From the NCBI GenBank assembly GCA_023419055.1, contig JAEZYO010000497.1, positions 1 through 9,241 on the forward strand: a DNA stretch of 9,241 nt, in the 5' to 3' direction. The DNA comes from Pseudomonadota bacterium (lineage in GTDB: Bacteria > Myxococcota > Polyangia > Polyangiales > Polyangiaceae). Made by a program: the position numbers and the translations under genes. Positions 1 to 8,236 of this stretch are shown in pieces. The notes beneath the pieces were generated by a model. That model was given only the letters and a program-made list of their open reading frames with translations. It was not told where the DNA came from and did not search any database. Each line of letters begins with the position of its first letter. Position 1 is the stretch's first letter.

Positions 1-185
1 CTCGCTGGTTCCGCCGAAGGAGCGGGGGCCGGCGCGGACGCCTCGTCGGCGTCGAACCAGCCGCTGTCATCGGCGGGCGGCGTGGCGTCGTCGTACCCCT
101 GCGCGCGCGCAGGGACCGCCACTGCGAGCGAAAGCAGCGTCAGCAAAAATACGATCGGGCGTCCACGTCCCATGCGGTAAATCAT
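1..185 (-). CDS. Exported protein, N-terminal part only (runs off the left edge)
   Basis: This reading frame on the minus strand is open from an ATG at 185-183 to the window edge (61 complete codons). A second in-frame ATG lies at 173-171. From the second ATG the protein begins MGRGRPIVFLLTLLSLAVAV and continues PARA-QGYDD, a textbook signal peptide: Arg-rich start, about 13 hydrophobic residues, and an A-R-A cleavage site near residue 24. The mature part seen so far is acidic and Ala/Pro-rich (DDATPPADDSGWFDADEASAPAPAP), a low-complexity linker that often precedes a periplasmic or cell-surface domain. No ribosome binding site is strong: a GAG lies 4-6 bases before the upstream ATG and nothing precedes the downstream one. 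It is transcribed divergently from moeA. The function cannot be inferred because the domain lies outside the window. I am fairly sure it is a real gene, less sure which ATG is used. Confidence 0.7.
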   Translation of the reverse strand, partial: MIYRMGRGRPIVFLLTLLSLAVAVPARAQGYDDATPPADDSGWFDADEASAPAPAPSAEPA

Positions 186-204
186 GCGCTCGGCCTGGCT
201 CTGT

Positions 205-256
205 AGCAACCCGCCATCGATACCCGTGAGTCGGGCGTTCGCCGGTGGTAGTTGCT
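205..256 (+). promoter_or_regulatory. Structured leader between the exported-protein gene and moeA
   Basis: Seen in sequence: AGCAAC (205-210) is complementary to GTTGCT (251-256). CCGCC (211-215) can pair with GGTGG (244-248) with one G-U pair. Inside these arms CCCG (223-226) pairs with CGGG (232-235) around a 5-base loop. This gives a nested stem just upstream of moeA, in the position a leader RNA or operator would occupy. Molybdenum cofactor genes in proteobacteria can carry Moco-type leader RNAs, but I cannot match this stretch to that consensus by eye, so a riboswitch is only a possibility. Confidence 0.25.
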
Positions 257-279
257 CCTTATCGTCCGTTTCGGATCTA

Positions 280-294
280 CGTGCCGACGGCACG
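280..294. promoter_or_regulatory. Perfect 7+1+7 inverted repeat upstream of moeA
   Basis: CGTGCCG-A-CGGCACG is a perfect inverted repeat centred 46 bases before the chosen moeA ATG. Its size and symmetry suit a dimeric repressor or activator operator near a promoter. As RNA it would have too small a loop to fold fully, so a DNA-level site is more likely than a hairpin. No known regulator consensus (for example ModE) is recognisable. Chance palindromes are not rare in GC-rich DNA. Confidence 0.3.
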
Positions 295-332
295 AAGCCT
301 TCGCCGTCTCCGAACTATTTTTCGAATGCCGA

Positions 333-1523
333 ATGTTGAACCTCGATGAAGCCTTGGAGCGCGTGCTCGACAGGGCGCTTCCGCTCTCAACGGAGACTAT
401 TTCGTTGCGAAATGCTGCGGGGCGAGTGTTGGCAGAAGACCTGCTCGCGCCGGAAGATCTGCCGCGCTTCGACTACAGCGCCATGGACGGATACGCCGTC
501 TCCACCCGAGATTTCGTCGGAGAAGCACCGTTTTGGCTCCGCGTCGCCGGCGAGTCGCGCGCTGGACATCCGACGCCTCCTCTCGAGCCCGGCTCGGCTT
601 GCCGCATCTTCACGGGCGCTCCCCTACCGGCGGGTGCGGACGCGGTCGTGATCCAAGAAAACGTCGGACGTGAAGGCGATGGAGTGCTGTTTCAGCGCGC
701 GGCGCGTGCGGGAGACAACATCCGCCGCCGAGGGGAAGACCTGACTCGCGGCAAGAGCGCGCTCGAGCGAGGCACGCGACTCGGACCTTATCAGCTCGGT
801 CTCGCTGCGGCCCTAGACCGTTCGGAGGTCGAGGTCGCGCGGAAACCGCAGCTCGGCATTCTCTGCACGGGTGACGAGCTTCGCCCGCCCGGTCAAGCGG
901 GCACCTCGAGCTCCCTGCCTGAATCCAACAGCGTGGCGATCGCGGCGCTCGCCGAGTCGGTAGGCGCGGAGATCCGCTGTGTCGATCTCGTCGGAGACGA
1001 TGCCGAGAAGCTCGAGCGGAGCTTGCGTCGTCTCGCGACGGAGAGCGACCTCCTGGTCACGGTCGGCGGCGCGAGCGTCGGCGACCACGATTTGGTGCGT
1101 CAGTCGCTCTCTGCAGCAGGCGGGAACGTCGACTTCTGGAAGGTGAAGATCAAGCCCGGTAAGCCGGTGATTTTCGGCAAGCTCGGCAACGCGCTCGTGC
1201 TCGGTCTTCCGGGCAACCCGGTATCGGCTCAGCTCACGTTCACTCTGTTCGGCTTGCCGCTCCTTCGAGCGATGCAGGGTGAGCGCCCTCCCGGGACGCG
1301 CTACCACCGCGCTCGGCTAGCGAGCGCACTCTCTCAGAAGCCGGGGAGGCTCGGCCTCTATCGCGCTAGGCTCGACGGAGACACGGCGGTTCCCGAGAGC
1401 AACCAAGCGTCGGGCTCGGTCGCGAGCCTCGCGCACGCCGACGCGCTCGTCCTCGTGCCCGCCGAGAGCGAAGGTTACCCCGAGGGGGCCATGGTCGACA
1501 TCATCAGGCTCCCGTTCGCATGA
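333..1523 (+). CDS. moeA: Molybdopterin molybdenumtransferase MoeA
   Basis: MoeA inserts molybdate into adenylylated molybdopterin, the last common step of molybdenum cofactor synthesis, in the cytoplasm. From the ATG at 333 the protein is 396 residues, normal for the family. Visible landmarks: FDYSAMDGYAV (residues 46-56), FTGAPLPAGADAVV (93-106), IRRRGEDL (130-137), the MoCF-biosynthesis domain from about 172 with GILCTGDEL (175-183), SNSVAIAAL (198-206), VTVGGASVGDHD (242-253), the KIKPGKP loop (272-278) and LGLPGNPVSAQ (290-300), then the small C-terminal domain. The frame is open 27 codons upstream to a TTG at 252, but those residues are not MoeA-like, and MLNLDEAL matches the usual family start. 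There is no clear Shine-Dalgarno sequence. The TGA stop overlaps the ATG of the following mobA-like frame (ATGA at 1520-1523), so the two look translationally coupled. Identification is secure; the exact start is likely. Confidence 0.95.
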   Translation: MLNLDEALERVLDRALPLSTETISLRNAAGRVLAEDLLAPEDLPRFDYSAMDGYAVSTRDFVGEAPFWLRVAGESRAGHPTPPLEPGSACRIFTGAPLPAGADAVVIQENVGREGDGVLFQRAARAGDNIRRRGEDLTRGKSALERGTRLGPYQLGLAAALDRSEVEVARKPQLGILCTGDELRPPGQAGTSSSLPESNSVAIAALAESVGAEIRCVDLVGDDAEKLERSLRRLATESDLLVTVGGASVGDHDLVRQSLSAAGGNVDFWKVKIKPGKPVIFGKLGNALVLGLPGNPVSAQLTFTLFGLPLLRAMQGERPPGTRYHRARLASALSQKPGRLGLYRARLDGDTAVPESNQASGSVASLAHADALVLVPAESEGYPEGAMVDIIRLPFA

Positions 1524-2143
1524 CCTCCCGCGAGTTCGTGATCGGCCTCTTCGTCGGCGGCTAGGGCAGCCGCCTCGGGGGGGTCAAGTAGGGGCTCTTG
1601 CTCTCCCCGGAGGGTGAAGAAGCGATCGCCGCGCGCAGCCTGCGCCTCTGCCGGGAAGCCTTACCTTTAGCCACCGTCACGCTGGTCGGCGACGCTTCCG
1701 GCTACGAGCCTCTCGCGCTCGAGTCGCTGCTCGCCGCCCCGCCCGGCGTCGGCCCCATCGGTGGACTGCGCGCCCGCCTGCTCGCGGCCCGCGCTCGAGG
1801 ACCGAGCACCCTCGCGCTGGCGCTCGCCTGCGACCTGCCGAGCTACTCACTCAGCCTGCTCGATCGGCTGGCCTACTTCGGCGACCGGCGCCTCACCGTC
1901 GCCCCTCGCCTGGGCGAGCTCTACCAGCCGCTGTTCGCGCGCTACGAGCCCGAGAGCGCGCTCGCCGCGGTGGACGACGCGATCGCCGAGCGGTCGTACT
2001 CACTCCTCGGGGTGTTCGACCGGCTAGGGACCGGGGTCGTCGAGCTGCCGTTGCTCGAAGGTGACGCGGAGCTGCTGCTCGACTGGGACACCCCGGGAGA
2101 CGTGCGCCGCTCGACGCCGCACGCGCCGGATCGCGACCTCTGA
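1520..2143 (+). pseudogene. mobA: MobA-like molybdenum cofactor guanylyltransferase interrupted by two in-frame TAG codons
   Basis: MobA attaches GMP to molybdopterin to make the guanine dinucleotide cofactor. The frame starts at an ATG overlapping the moeA stop (ATGA). It reads MTSREFVIGLFVGG, then TAG (1562-1564), GSRLGGVK, TAG (1589-1591), then GLLLSPEGEE and on without further stops to TGA at 2141-2143: 207 codons, normal for MobA. Compared with E. coli MobA (GGKARRMGGVDKGLL), both TAG codons fall on lysines of the GTP-binding loop; each is one substitution from AAG. The rest is intact: GVGPIGG (codons 77-82 region), ALACDLP with the conserved Asp at codon 105, QPLFARYEP, and DWDTPGDV near the end, equivalent to NVNTPEEL. 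The longest uninterrupted frame starts at TTG 1598 (181 residues) and would lack the whole binding loop, so it should not transfer nucleotide. Options are a recent pseudogene, UAG readthrough, or sequence error. MobA homology is my reading of motifs; related MobA-like NTP transferases cannot be excluded. Confidence 0.75.
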
Positions 2144-2144
2144 C

Positions 2145-4409
2145 CTAATCGTCTCGGTGGCGGCGCTTGCGCTTCTTGCTGCCGCCGTGACGACGCAGCT
2201 TGTCAATCGTGCGGGGGATCGGGACGACCGCCTTCGGCGCGGCGAAGCCGAAGATGCTCTCGGCCTCTCTCGCGCGCTCGCGCGCGATCTCCATGAAGCG
2301 CTGCTGGCTGCGGACGGGCTCGCCTTCCTTGGCCACGACCCGCTGGTACGTGCCGTCCGGGTTCAGGCGCCACGCCTTCACGCTGTCGCCGACCATGGTC
2401 CCGAGCACCTCCTCCATCAGCCGCGCGTGGAGCGTCGAGTCCAGGACCTGGAGCATGGCCTCGACGCGGCGCCGGAAGTTGCGCGGCATCCAGTCGGCGC
2501 TCGAGATGAAGACCTCTTCCTGGCCTGCGTTCTTGAAGGCGAAGATGCGCGCGTGCTCGAGGAAGCGATCGATCACCGCGTGCACCCTGATGTTCTCGCT
2601 CAACCCCGGCACGCCGGGCCTGAGGCAGCAAATGCCGCGCACCAGGAGCTGCACCTCCACGCCGGCCTGTGAGGCCGCCGAGAGCGCCGCGATCACGTCG
2701 CCGTCCACGAGGGAGTTCATCTTGGCGATGATGCGAGCGGGCCGCCCCTCGCGGGCGTGCTCGGTCTCGCGGCGAATGAGCCCGAGCACCGCCTCGTGCA
2801 GGCCGAGGGGCGCCACGATGAGCTTGTTCCAGCGGGTGGGCGCGCTGTAGCCGGTGAGCATGTTGAAGAACGAGGTGACGTCCTCGCCCACCTCTTCGCG
2901 GGCGGTAAAGAGCGAGATGTCCTCGTAGATGCGCGCCGTCTGCTGGTTGTAGTTGCCCGTGGCAAAGTGCACGTAGCGCCGGAGGCCGCCGCGTTCCTTG
3001 CGGACCACGAGCAAGACCTTGGCGTGCGTCTTGAACCCGAGCAGGCCGTACATCACGTTCACGCCCGAGTTCTCGAGCGCGCGCGCCCACTGGATGTTGC
3101 TCTCCTCGTCGAAGCGCGCCTTGAGCTCGACGAGCGCCGTGACTTGCTTGCCGAGCTCCGCGGCGCGCTGGAGCGCTCTGACGAGCGGCGACTCGCCGCC
3201 CGTGCGGTAGAGCGTCTGCTTGATCGCGAGGACGCGCGGGTCCTCGGCCGCCTGCCACAAGAAGTCGATCACCGCCTCGAACGACTCGTAGGGGTGATGC
3301 AAGAGGACGTCGCGCTCCGAGATCGTCGCGAAGAAGTCCTCCGAGTCGCGGAAGGGCGGCACGTACTGCGGCGCGAACGGCTCGTCGCGCAAGTCCCGCC
3401 GTTCGTCTCCCGCCGTGAGCTCGGTCATGTCGCCCAGGAACAGCGGGCCGTCGACCTGATACACGTCCCGCCTCACCTTCACCTCGAGCTCGCGGCACAG
3501 CCACTGGATGCTCGCCTCGGGCGCGTCGCCGCTCACCTCGAGGCGCACGGCGTGACCGCGCTCGCGCCGGCGGAGCTCGGCCTGCAGCGTCTGCAGCAGG
3601 TCCTCCGCCTCCTCGTCGTCGATCTCGATGTCGAAGTTGCGAGTGACGCGGAAGGCGTACTGCCCGATCACGCGCATCTGCGGGAAGATCTTGGCCGTGT
3701 TCCGAACGATCAGGTCCTCGATCGGCACGAACGCGCGGCGCGCCCCGTCGTGCGTCACGCGGATCAAGCGCGGCAGCATCGTCGGCACCTGCACGATGCC
3801 GAAGGTCGGATCGGTGGTGTGCAGCCGCTTCTCGAAGATGACGCCGACGTTGATGCCCTTGTTGCGCACGTGCGGAAATGGGTGCACCGGGTCGATGGCG
3901 ATCGGCGTCAGCACGGGAAAAATCTCGCGCGCGAACTGCTCGTCCAGGCGAGCCTGCTCCTTCGGATCGAGCTCCTCCGGCTTGACCAGCGCCACGCCCG
4001 CGTCCGAGAGCCCTCTCCGGACCTCGTTCCAGATCCGGTAGTGCTCGCTCATGAGCTCGTGCGCCCGCACGGCTATGGCGCCGAGCTGCTGCTCCGAGGT
4101 CATGCCGTCGGGCGGTAGCTCGGCGACGTCACCGGACAGCTGCGCCTGGAGCCCCGCCGCGCGCACCATGAAGAATTCGTCCAGGTTGCTCGCGAAGATG
4201 GCGAGGAACTTCAACCGCTCGTAGAGCGGGACGCGCTCGTTCGCGGCCTCGGCGAGGACGCGCGCGTTGAACTCGAGCCACGAGAGCTCGCGGTTGATGA
4301 AAATGGCCGGATCGATGGGAGGCGACGCGCTCTGCGCTCCGGACGGGACCGTGACCTCCCGACTGTCCGGGGCGGGGTTCGGAATTCGACTGATCTCGGG
4401 AGCGCTCAT
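2145..4409 (-). CDS. ppk1: Polyphosphate kinase 1
   Basis: PPK1 reversibly polymerises the gamma-phosphate of ATP into inorganic polyphosphate, a stress and stationary-phase polymer, and is usually membrane-associated. From the ATG at 4409 it is 754 residues, slightly longer than typical (about 690-730). The N-terminal domain starts at FINRELSWLEFNARVL (about residue 37) and includes ASNLDEFFMVR. The catalytic phospholipase-D-like half has DVLLHHPYESFE, VELKARFDEESNIQWAR, FKTHAKVLL with His462 (equivalent to the phosphorylated His435 of E. coli), and DRFLEHARIF with His619 (equivalent to His592). The tail ends GGSKKRKRRHRDD, unusually basic. The frame extends upstream to a GTG at 4514, but those 35 residues are not conserved and no other start codon lies before the conserved region. 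No Shine-Dalgarno is present; the bases just before the ATG read CACCTCCTC, the opposite of one. The TAG stop lies 1 base from the convergent mobA stop, with no room for a separate terminator. Common companions phoU/ppx are not adjacent. Confidence 0.96.
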   Translation of the reverse strand: MSAPEISRIPNPAPDSREVTVPSGAQSASPPIDPAIFINRELSWLEFNARVLAEAANERVPLYERLKFLAIFASNLDEFFMVRAAGLQAQLSGDVAELPPDGMTSEQQLGAIAVRAHELMSEHYRIWNEVRRGLSDAGVALVKPEELDPKEQARLDEQFAREIFPVLTPIAIDPVHPFPHVRNKGINVGVIFEKRLHTTDPTFGIVQVPTMLPRLIRVTHDGARRAFVPIEDLIVRNTAKIFPQMRVIGQYAFRVTRNFDIEIDDEEAEDLLQTLQAELRRRERGHAVRLEVSGDAPEASIQWLCRELEVKVRRDVYQVDGPLFLGDMTELTAGDERRDLRDEPFAPQYVPPFRDSEDFFATISERDVLLHHPYESFEAVIDFLWQAAEDPRVLAIKQTLYRTGGESPLVRALQRAAELGKQVTALVELKARFDEESNIQWARALENSGVNVMYGLLGFKTHAKVLLVVRKERGGLRRYVHFATGNYNQQTARIYEDISLFTAREEVGEDVTSFFNMLTGYSAPTRWNKLIVAPLGLHEAVLGLIRRETEHAREGRPARIIAKMNSLVDGDVIAALSAASQAGVEVQLLVRGICCLRPGVPGLSENIRVHAVIDRFLEHARIFAFKNAGQEEVFISSADWMPRNFRRRVEAMLQVLDSTLHARLMEEVLGTMVGDSVKAWRLNPDGTYQRVVAKEGEPVRSQQRFMEIARERAREAESIFGFAAPKAVVPIPRTIDKLRRHGGSKKRKRRHRDD

Positions 4410-4604
4410 GAGGAGGTGGTCTTTCGACGCGCCAGTCGCGCGTGAGACAAGGGCGTGGAATCCTAGGCCCTTCTCGTCGATCTTACCGCCCGGCGCCCGA
4501 CATGCAGCCGTCACGCAAACGCCACGGGAGAGGAGCGACTCGTCGCGGCAAACCCGCTGGCCGGTGCGCGCCGTCGCGCGAAACCGCTCGCGCCTCTGAA
4601 CGTA

Positions 4605-4658
4605 ACGTTATGAAAGGGCGAGGGAAACTGCTCGCCCGGTGGGTGACGCTTTCACGTT
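4605..4658 (+). promoter_or_regulatory. Compound hairpin in the ppk1-prkA intergenic region
   Basis: GGGCGAG (4616-4622) pairs perfectly with CTCGCCC (4631-4637) around an 8-base loop. Outside it TGAAAG (4611-4616) is complementary to CTTTCA (4649-4654), sharing base 4616, and AACG (4605-4608) to CGTT (4655-4658). The outer and inner stems can stack with a 12-base bulge on the 3' side. There is no T-tract after it on either strand, so it does not look like an intrinsic terminator. It could be a leader structure of the prkA transcript or overlapping operator half-sites. The pairing is seen; any function is inference. Confidence 0.35.
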
Positions 4659-4783
4659 TGTGTGGTTAACTGGGCGTTTGTACGGTGGTGCCCGGTCCCT
4701 CTCTGCGGGCTAGTGGCGCGAGCGTAAGAGCGTAGGATCCAAACAGCAGGCGCGCGGCCGGGCAAACACAGGCGCGGGCCTCC

Positions 4784-4793
4784 GAGGACAGGT
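4784..4793 (+). promoter_or_regulatory. Weak ribosome binding site of prkA
   Basis: GAGGACAGGT precedes the ATG at 4801. The AGGT (4790-4793) has a 7-base spacing and the GAGG (4784-4787) a longer 13-base one. It is modest but it supports the ATG at 4801 as the start. Confidence 0.45.
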
Positions 4794-4800
4794 AGCCGGC

Positions 4801-6903
<2,103 letters not shown>

Positions 6904-6916
6904 TCGAACGCGAGGG

Positions 6917-8236
6917 TTACGCGGGCCGCCCGAGGACGCGTTCCTCGACGGCCCGCGCCTCCGCGGCGAGGTCGCGCCCTATCGCCGGCGCCGGCACTCG
7001 ATCGAGATCCATCGGCGAGAACCACGACTCGGGTAGCCCCTCGAGCACGCGGCGCGCCCTCCGCCGCGCCATCTCGCCATCGAACTGGTACCGGCGCTCC
7101 CCGTCTCTGTACACGAGCTCGAGCAGCGGCACGCCGCCGGCGACGGAGTCTCGGAGCTCGAGCACGTCGCGCTCCAGCGAGCCGGTCCGGAAGATCTGCT
7201 TTCGGCCCGGCAGCGTCGCCTTGCCGCGGCTGAACTTGGCGCGCCCTCGCCCGGCGTACTCGACGAGCTTGTAAGCGACGTCGAGCGCGGGCTTGTCGCT
7301 CGCGCAGACGAGCGAGCTACCCACGCCGAACGCGTCAATCGGCGCCCCCGCCGCCACGACGGCCGCGAGGTCCTCTTCGTCGAGCCCGCCGGAGGCGAAG
7401 ATCCTGACGCCGAGCAGCCCCGCCTCGTCGAGCCGCCGGCGCACTTCACGCGAGAGCTCGACGAGCGGCTCCGAGTCTATGCGCACCGCCCCGAGCGTCC
7501 CGCCGCTCTTCGCTATCGCGATCGCGCGGTCGACGCCCGTGAGCGTGTCGTACGAGTCGATGAGCAAGGTGCTGCCCGGATGGTCGCGGACGAACTCGCG
7601 AAAAGCGCCGACCTCCTCGTCGAACGCCTGCACGAACGAGTGCGCCATCGTGCCCGAGACGGGAAGGCCATAGCGCTGCCCGGCCGCGACGTTCGAGGTG
7701 GACACGCAGCCCCCCACGTAAGCCGCGAGCGACGCCTGGATCCCGGTCTCGAGGCCGTGCGCGCGACGGAACCCGAACTCCACGACCGGGCGGCCCTGAG
7801 CAGCCCGAACCAGGCGGGCGGCCTTGGTGGCGACCGCCGTCCCCGCGTGCATCGCGTTCATGAGCGCGGTCTCGAGCAGCTGCGCCACCGGGAGCGGAGC
7901 CGTGAACTCGAGCCACGGCTCGTACGAAAGGAGCACCGTGCCGTCGGGTACCGCCCAGAGCTCGCCCGTCAGCTCGAGGTCGCGCAGCCAGACGACGAGG
8001 TCATGCGAGATCCCCTGCGCGCGCAGGTAAGCGAGTGAGTCGGCTTCGAAGCGAAACTCCGACAGCACGTCGAGCGCTGACTCGAGCCCGGTCGTCACGT
8101 AGAACGGACGCTCCGGTGACGGACGGCAGAAGAGGCTGAACGTCGCCCTCTCCGTCATCCCGAGCCTGAGGTAGCTCTCGCACATCCGGATCTCGTAGAG
8201 ATCGGTGCACAGGCCGAGCTCTTTCGGCAGCGTCAC
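6917..8236 (-). CDS. pncB: Nicotinate phosphoribosyltransferase
   Basis: This enzyme converts nicotinate and PRPP to nicotinate mononucleotide, the committing step of the Preiss-Handler route to NAD, in the cytoplasm. It has 439 residues, normal for the bacterial class of about 440. Landmarks: TDLYEIRM (11-18), equivalent to TDLYxxTM; a substrate-site region VVEFGFRRAHG (151-161); STSNVAAGQRYGLPVSGTMAHSF (179-201), whose His199 corresponds to the histidine that is phosphorylated in the family; LLIDSYDTLTGV (224-235); and IFASGGLDEEDL (279-290), DAFGVGSSLV (301-310) as phosphate-binding strands of the barrel. It starts with GTG at 8236, which overlaps the TGA stop of the upstream hydrolase gene (GTGA, 8236-8233), so translation is probably coupled and no separate ribosome binding site is needed. 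Neighbouring nicotinamidase supplies its substrate. It converges on prkA, and a strong hairpin covers its last codons. Confidence 0.95.
   Translation of the reverse strand: MTLPKELGLCTDLYEIRMCESYLRLGMTERATFSLFCRPSPERPFYVTTGLESALDVLSEFRFEADSLAYLRAQGISHDLVVWLRDLELTGELWAVPDGTVLLSYEPWLEFTAPLPVAQLLETALMNAMHAGTAVATKAARLVRAAQGRPVVEFGFRRAHGLETGIQASLAAYVGGCVSTSNVAAGQRYGLPVSGTMAHSFVQAFDEEVGAFREFVRDHPGSTLLIDSYDTLTGVDRAIAIAKSGGTLGAVRIDSEPLVELSREVRRRLDEAGLLGVRIFASGGLDEEDLAAVVAAGAPIDAFGVGSSLVCASDKPALDVAYKLVEYAGRGRAKFSRGKATLPGRKQIFRTGSLERDVLELRDSVAGGVPLLELVYRDGERRYQFDGEMARRRARRVLEGLPESWFSPMDLDRVPAPAIGRDLAAEARAVEERVLGRPA
6920..6957. terminator. Candidate bidirectional hairpin terminator between prkA and pncB
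   Basis: CGCGGGCCG (6920-6928) pairs perfectly with CGGCCCGCG (6949-6957), and inside it CGAGGA (6931-6936) pairs perfectly with TCCTCG (6942-6947) around the loop CGCGT. The stems are 9 + 6 base pairs with a small 2/1 internal loop. It begins 16 bases after the prkA stop and covers the last coding codons of pncB on the other strand, so both convergent transcripts would contain it. No T-tract follows on either strand, so classical intrinsic termination is doubtful; transcript-end protection or Rho-assisted ending is equally possible. Confidence 0.45.

Larger units (their letters stand above)
4410..4800. other. 391-base intergenic region between divergent ppk1 and prkA
   Basis: No convincing gene: short open frames here have no conserved look, no ribosome binding site and unnatural composition. 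It must hold promoters for both ppk1 (leftward) and prkA (rightward), but I cannot place reliable -35/-10 boxes, and no TGGCAC-N5-TTGCW sigma-54 element is visible. The stretch around 4600-4680 is noticeably more AT-rich than its surroundings, with an 8-base palindrome TAACGTTA (4603-4610) and GGTTAACTGG near 4664-4673. That is the best guess for the promoter area. A compound hairpin lies at 4605-4658. Confidence 0.6.

Noticed and set aside
252..332. Upstream TTG start for moeA
   Set aside because: The 27 extra residues are not MoeA-like, cover the palindrome at 280-294 and have no ribosome binding site. ATG 333 matches the family start.
2159..2186. GGCGGC/GCCGCC inverted repeat near the mobA-ppk1 junction as a terminator
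   Set aside because: It is only 6 pairs with a 16-base loop, within codons of the ppk1 basic tail, and has no T-tract. Chance is likely in GC-rich coding DNA.
2203..3504. 433-codon minus-strand frame inside ppk1 in another frame
   Set aside because: Arg/Ala/Gly-rich out-of-frame shadow of the real ppk1 reading frame.
2757..4118. 453-codon plus-strand open frame over ppk1
   Set aside because: Antisense shadow of the PPK1 catalytic and N-terminal domains, rich in Arg/His/Glu/Leu repeats from the complement, with no supporting start signal.
4410..4514. Upstream GTG start for ppk1
   Set aside because: The extra 35 residues show no conservation with PPK1, and the ATG at 4409 is closer to the known family start.
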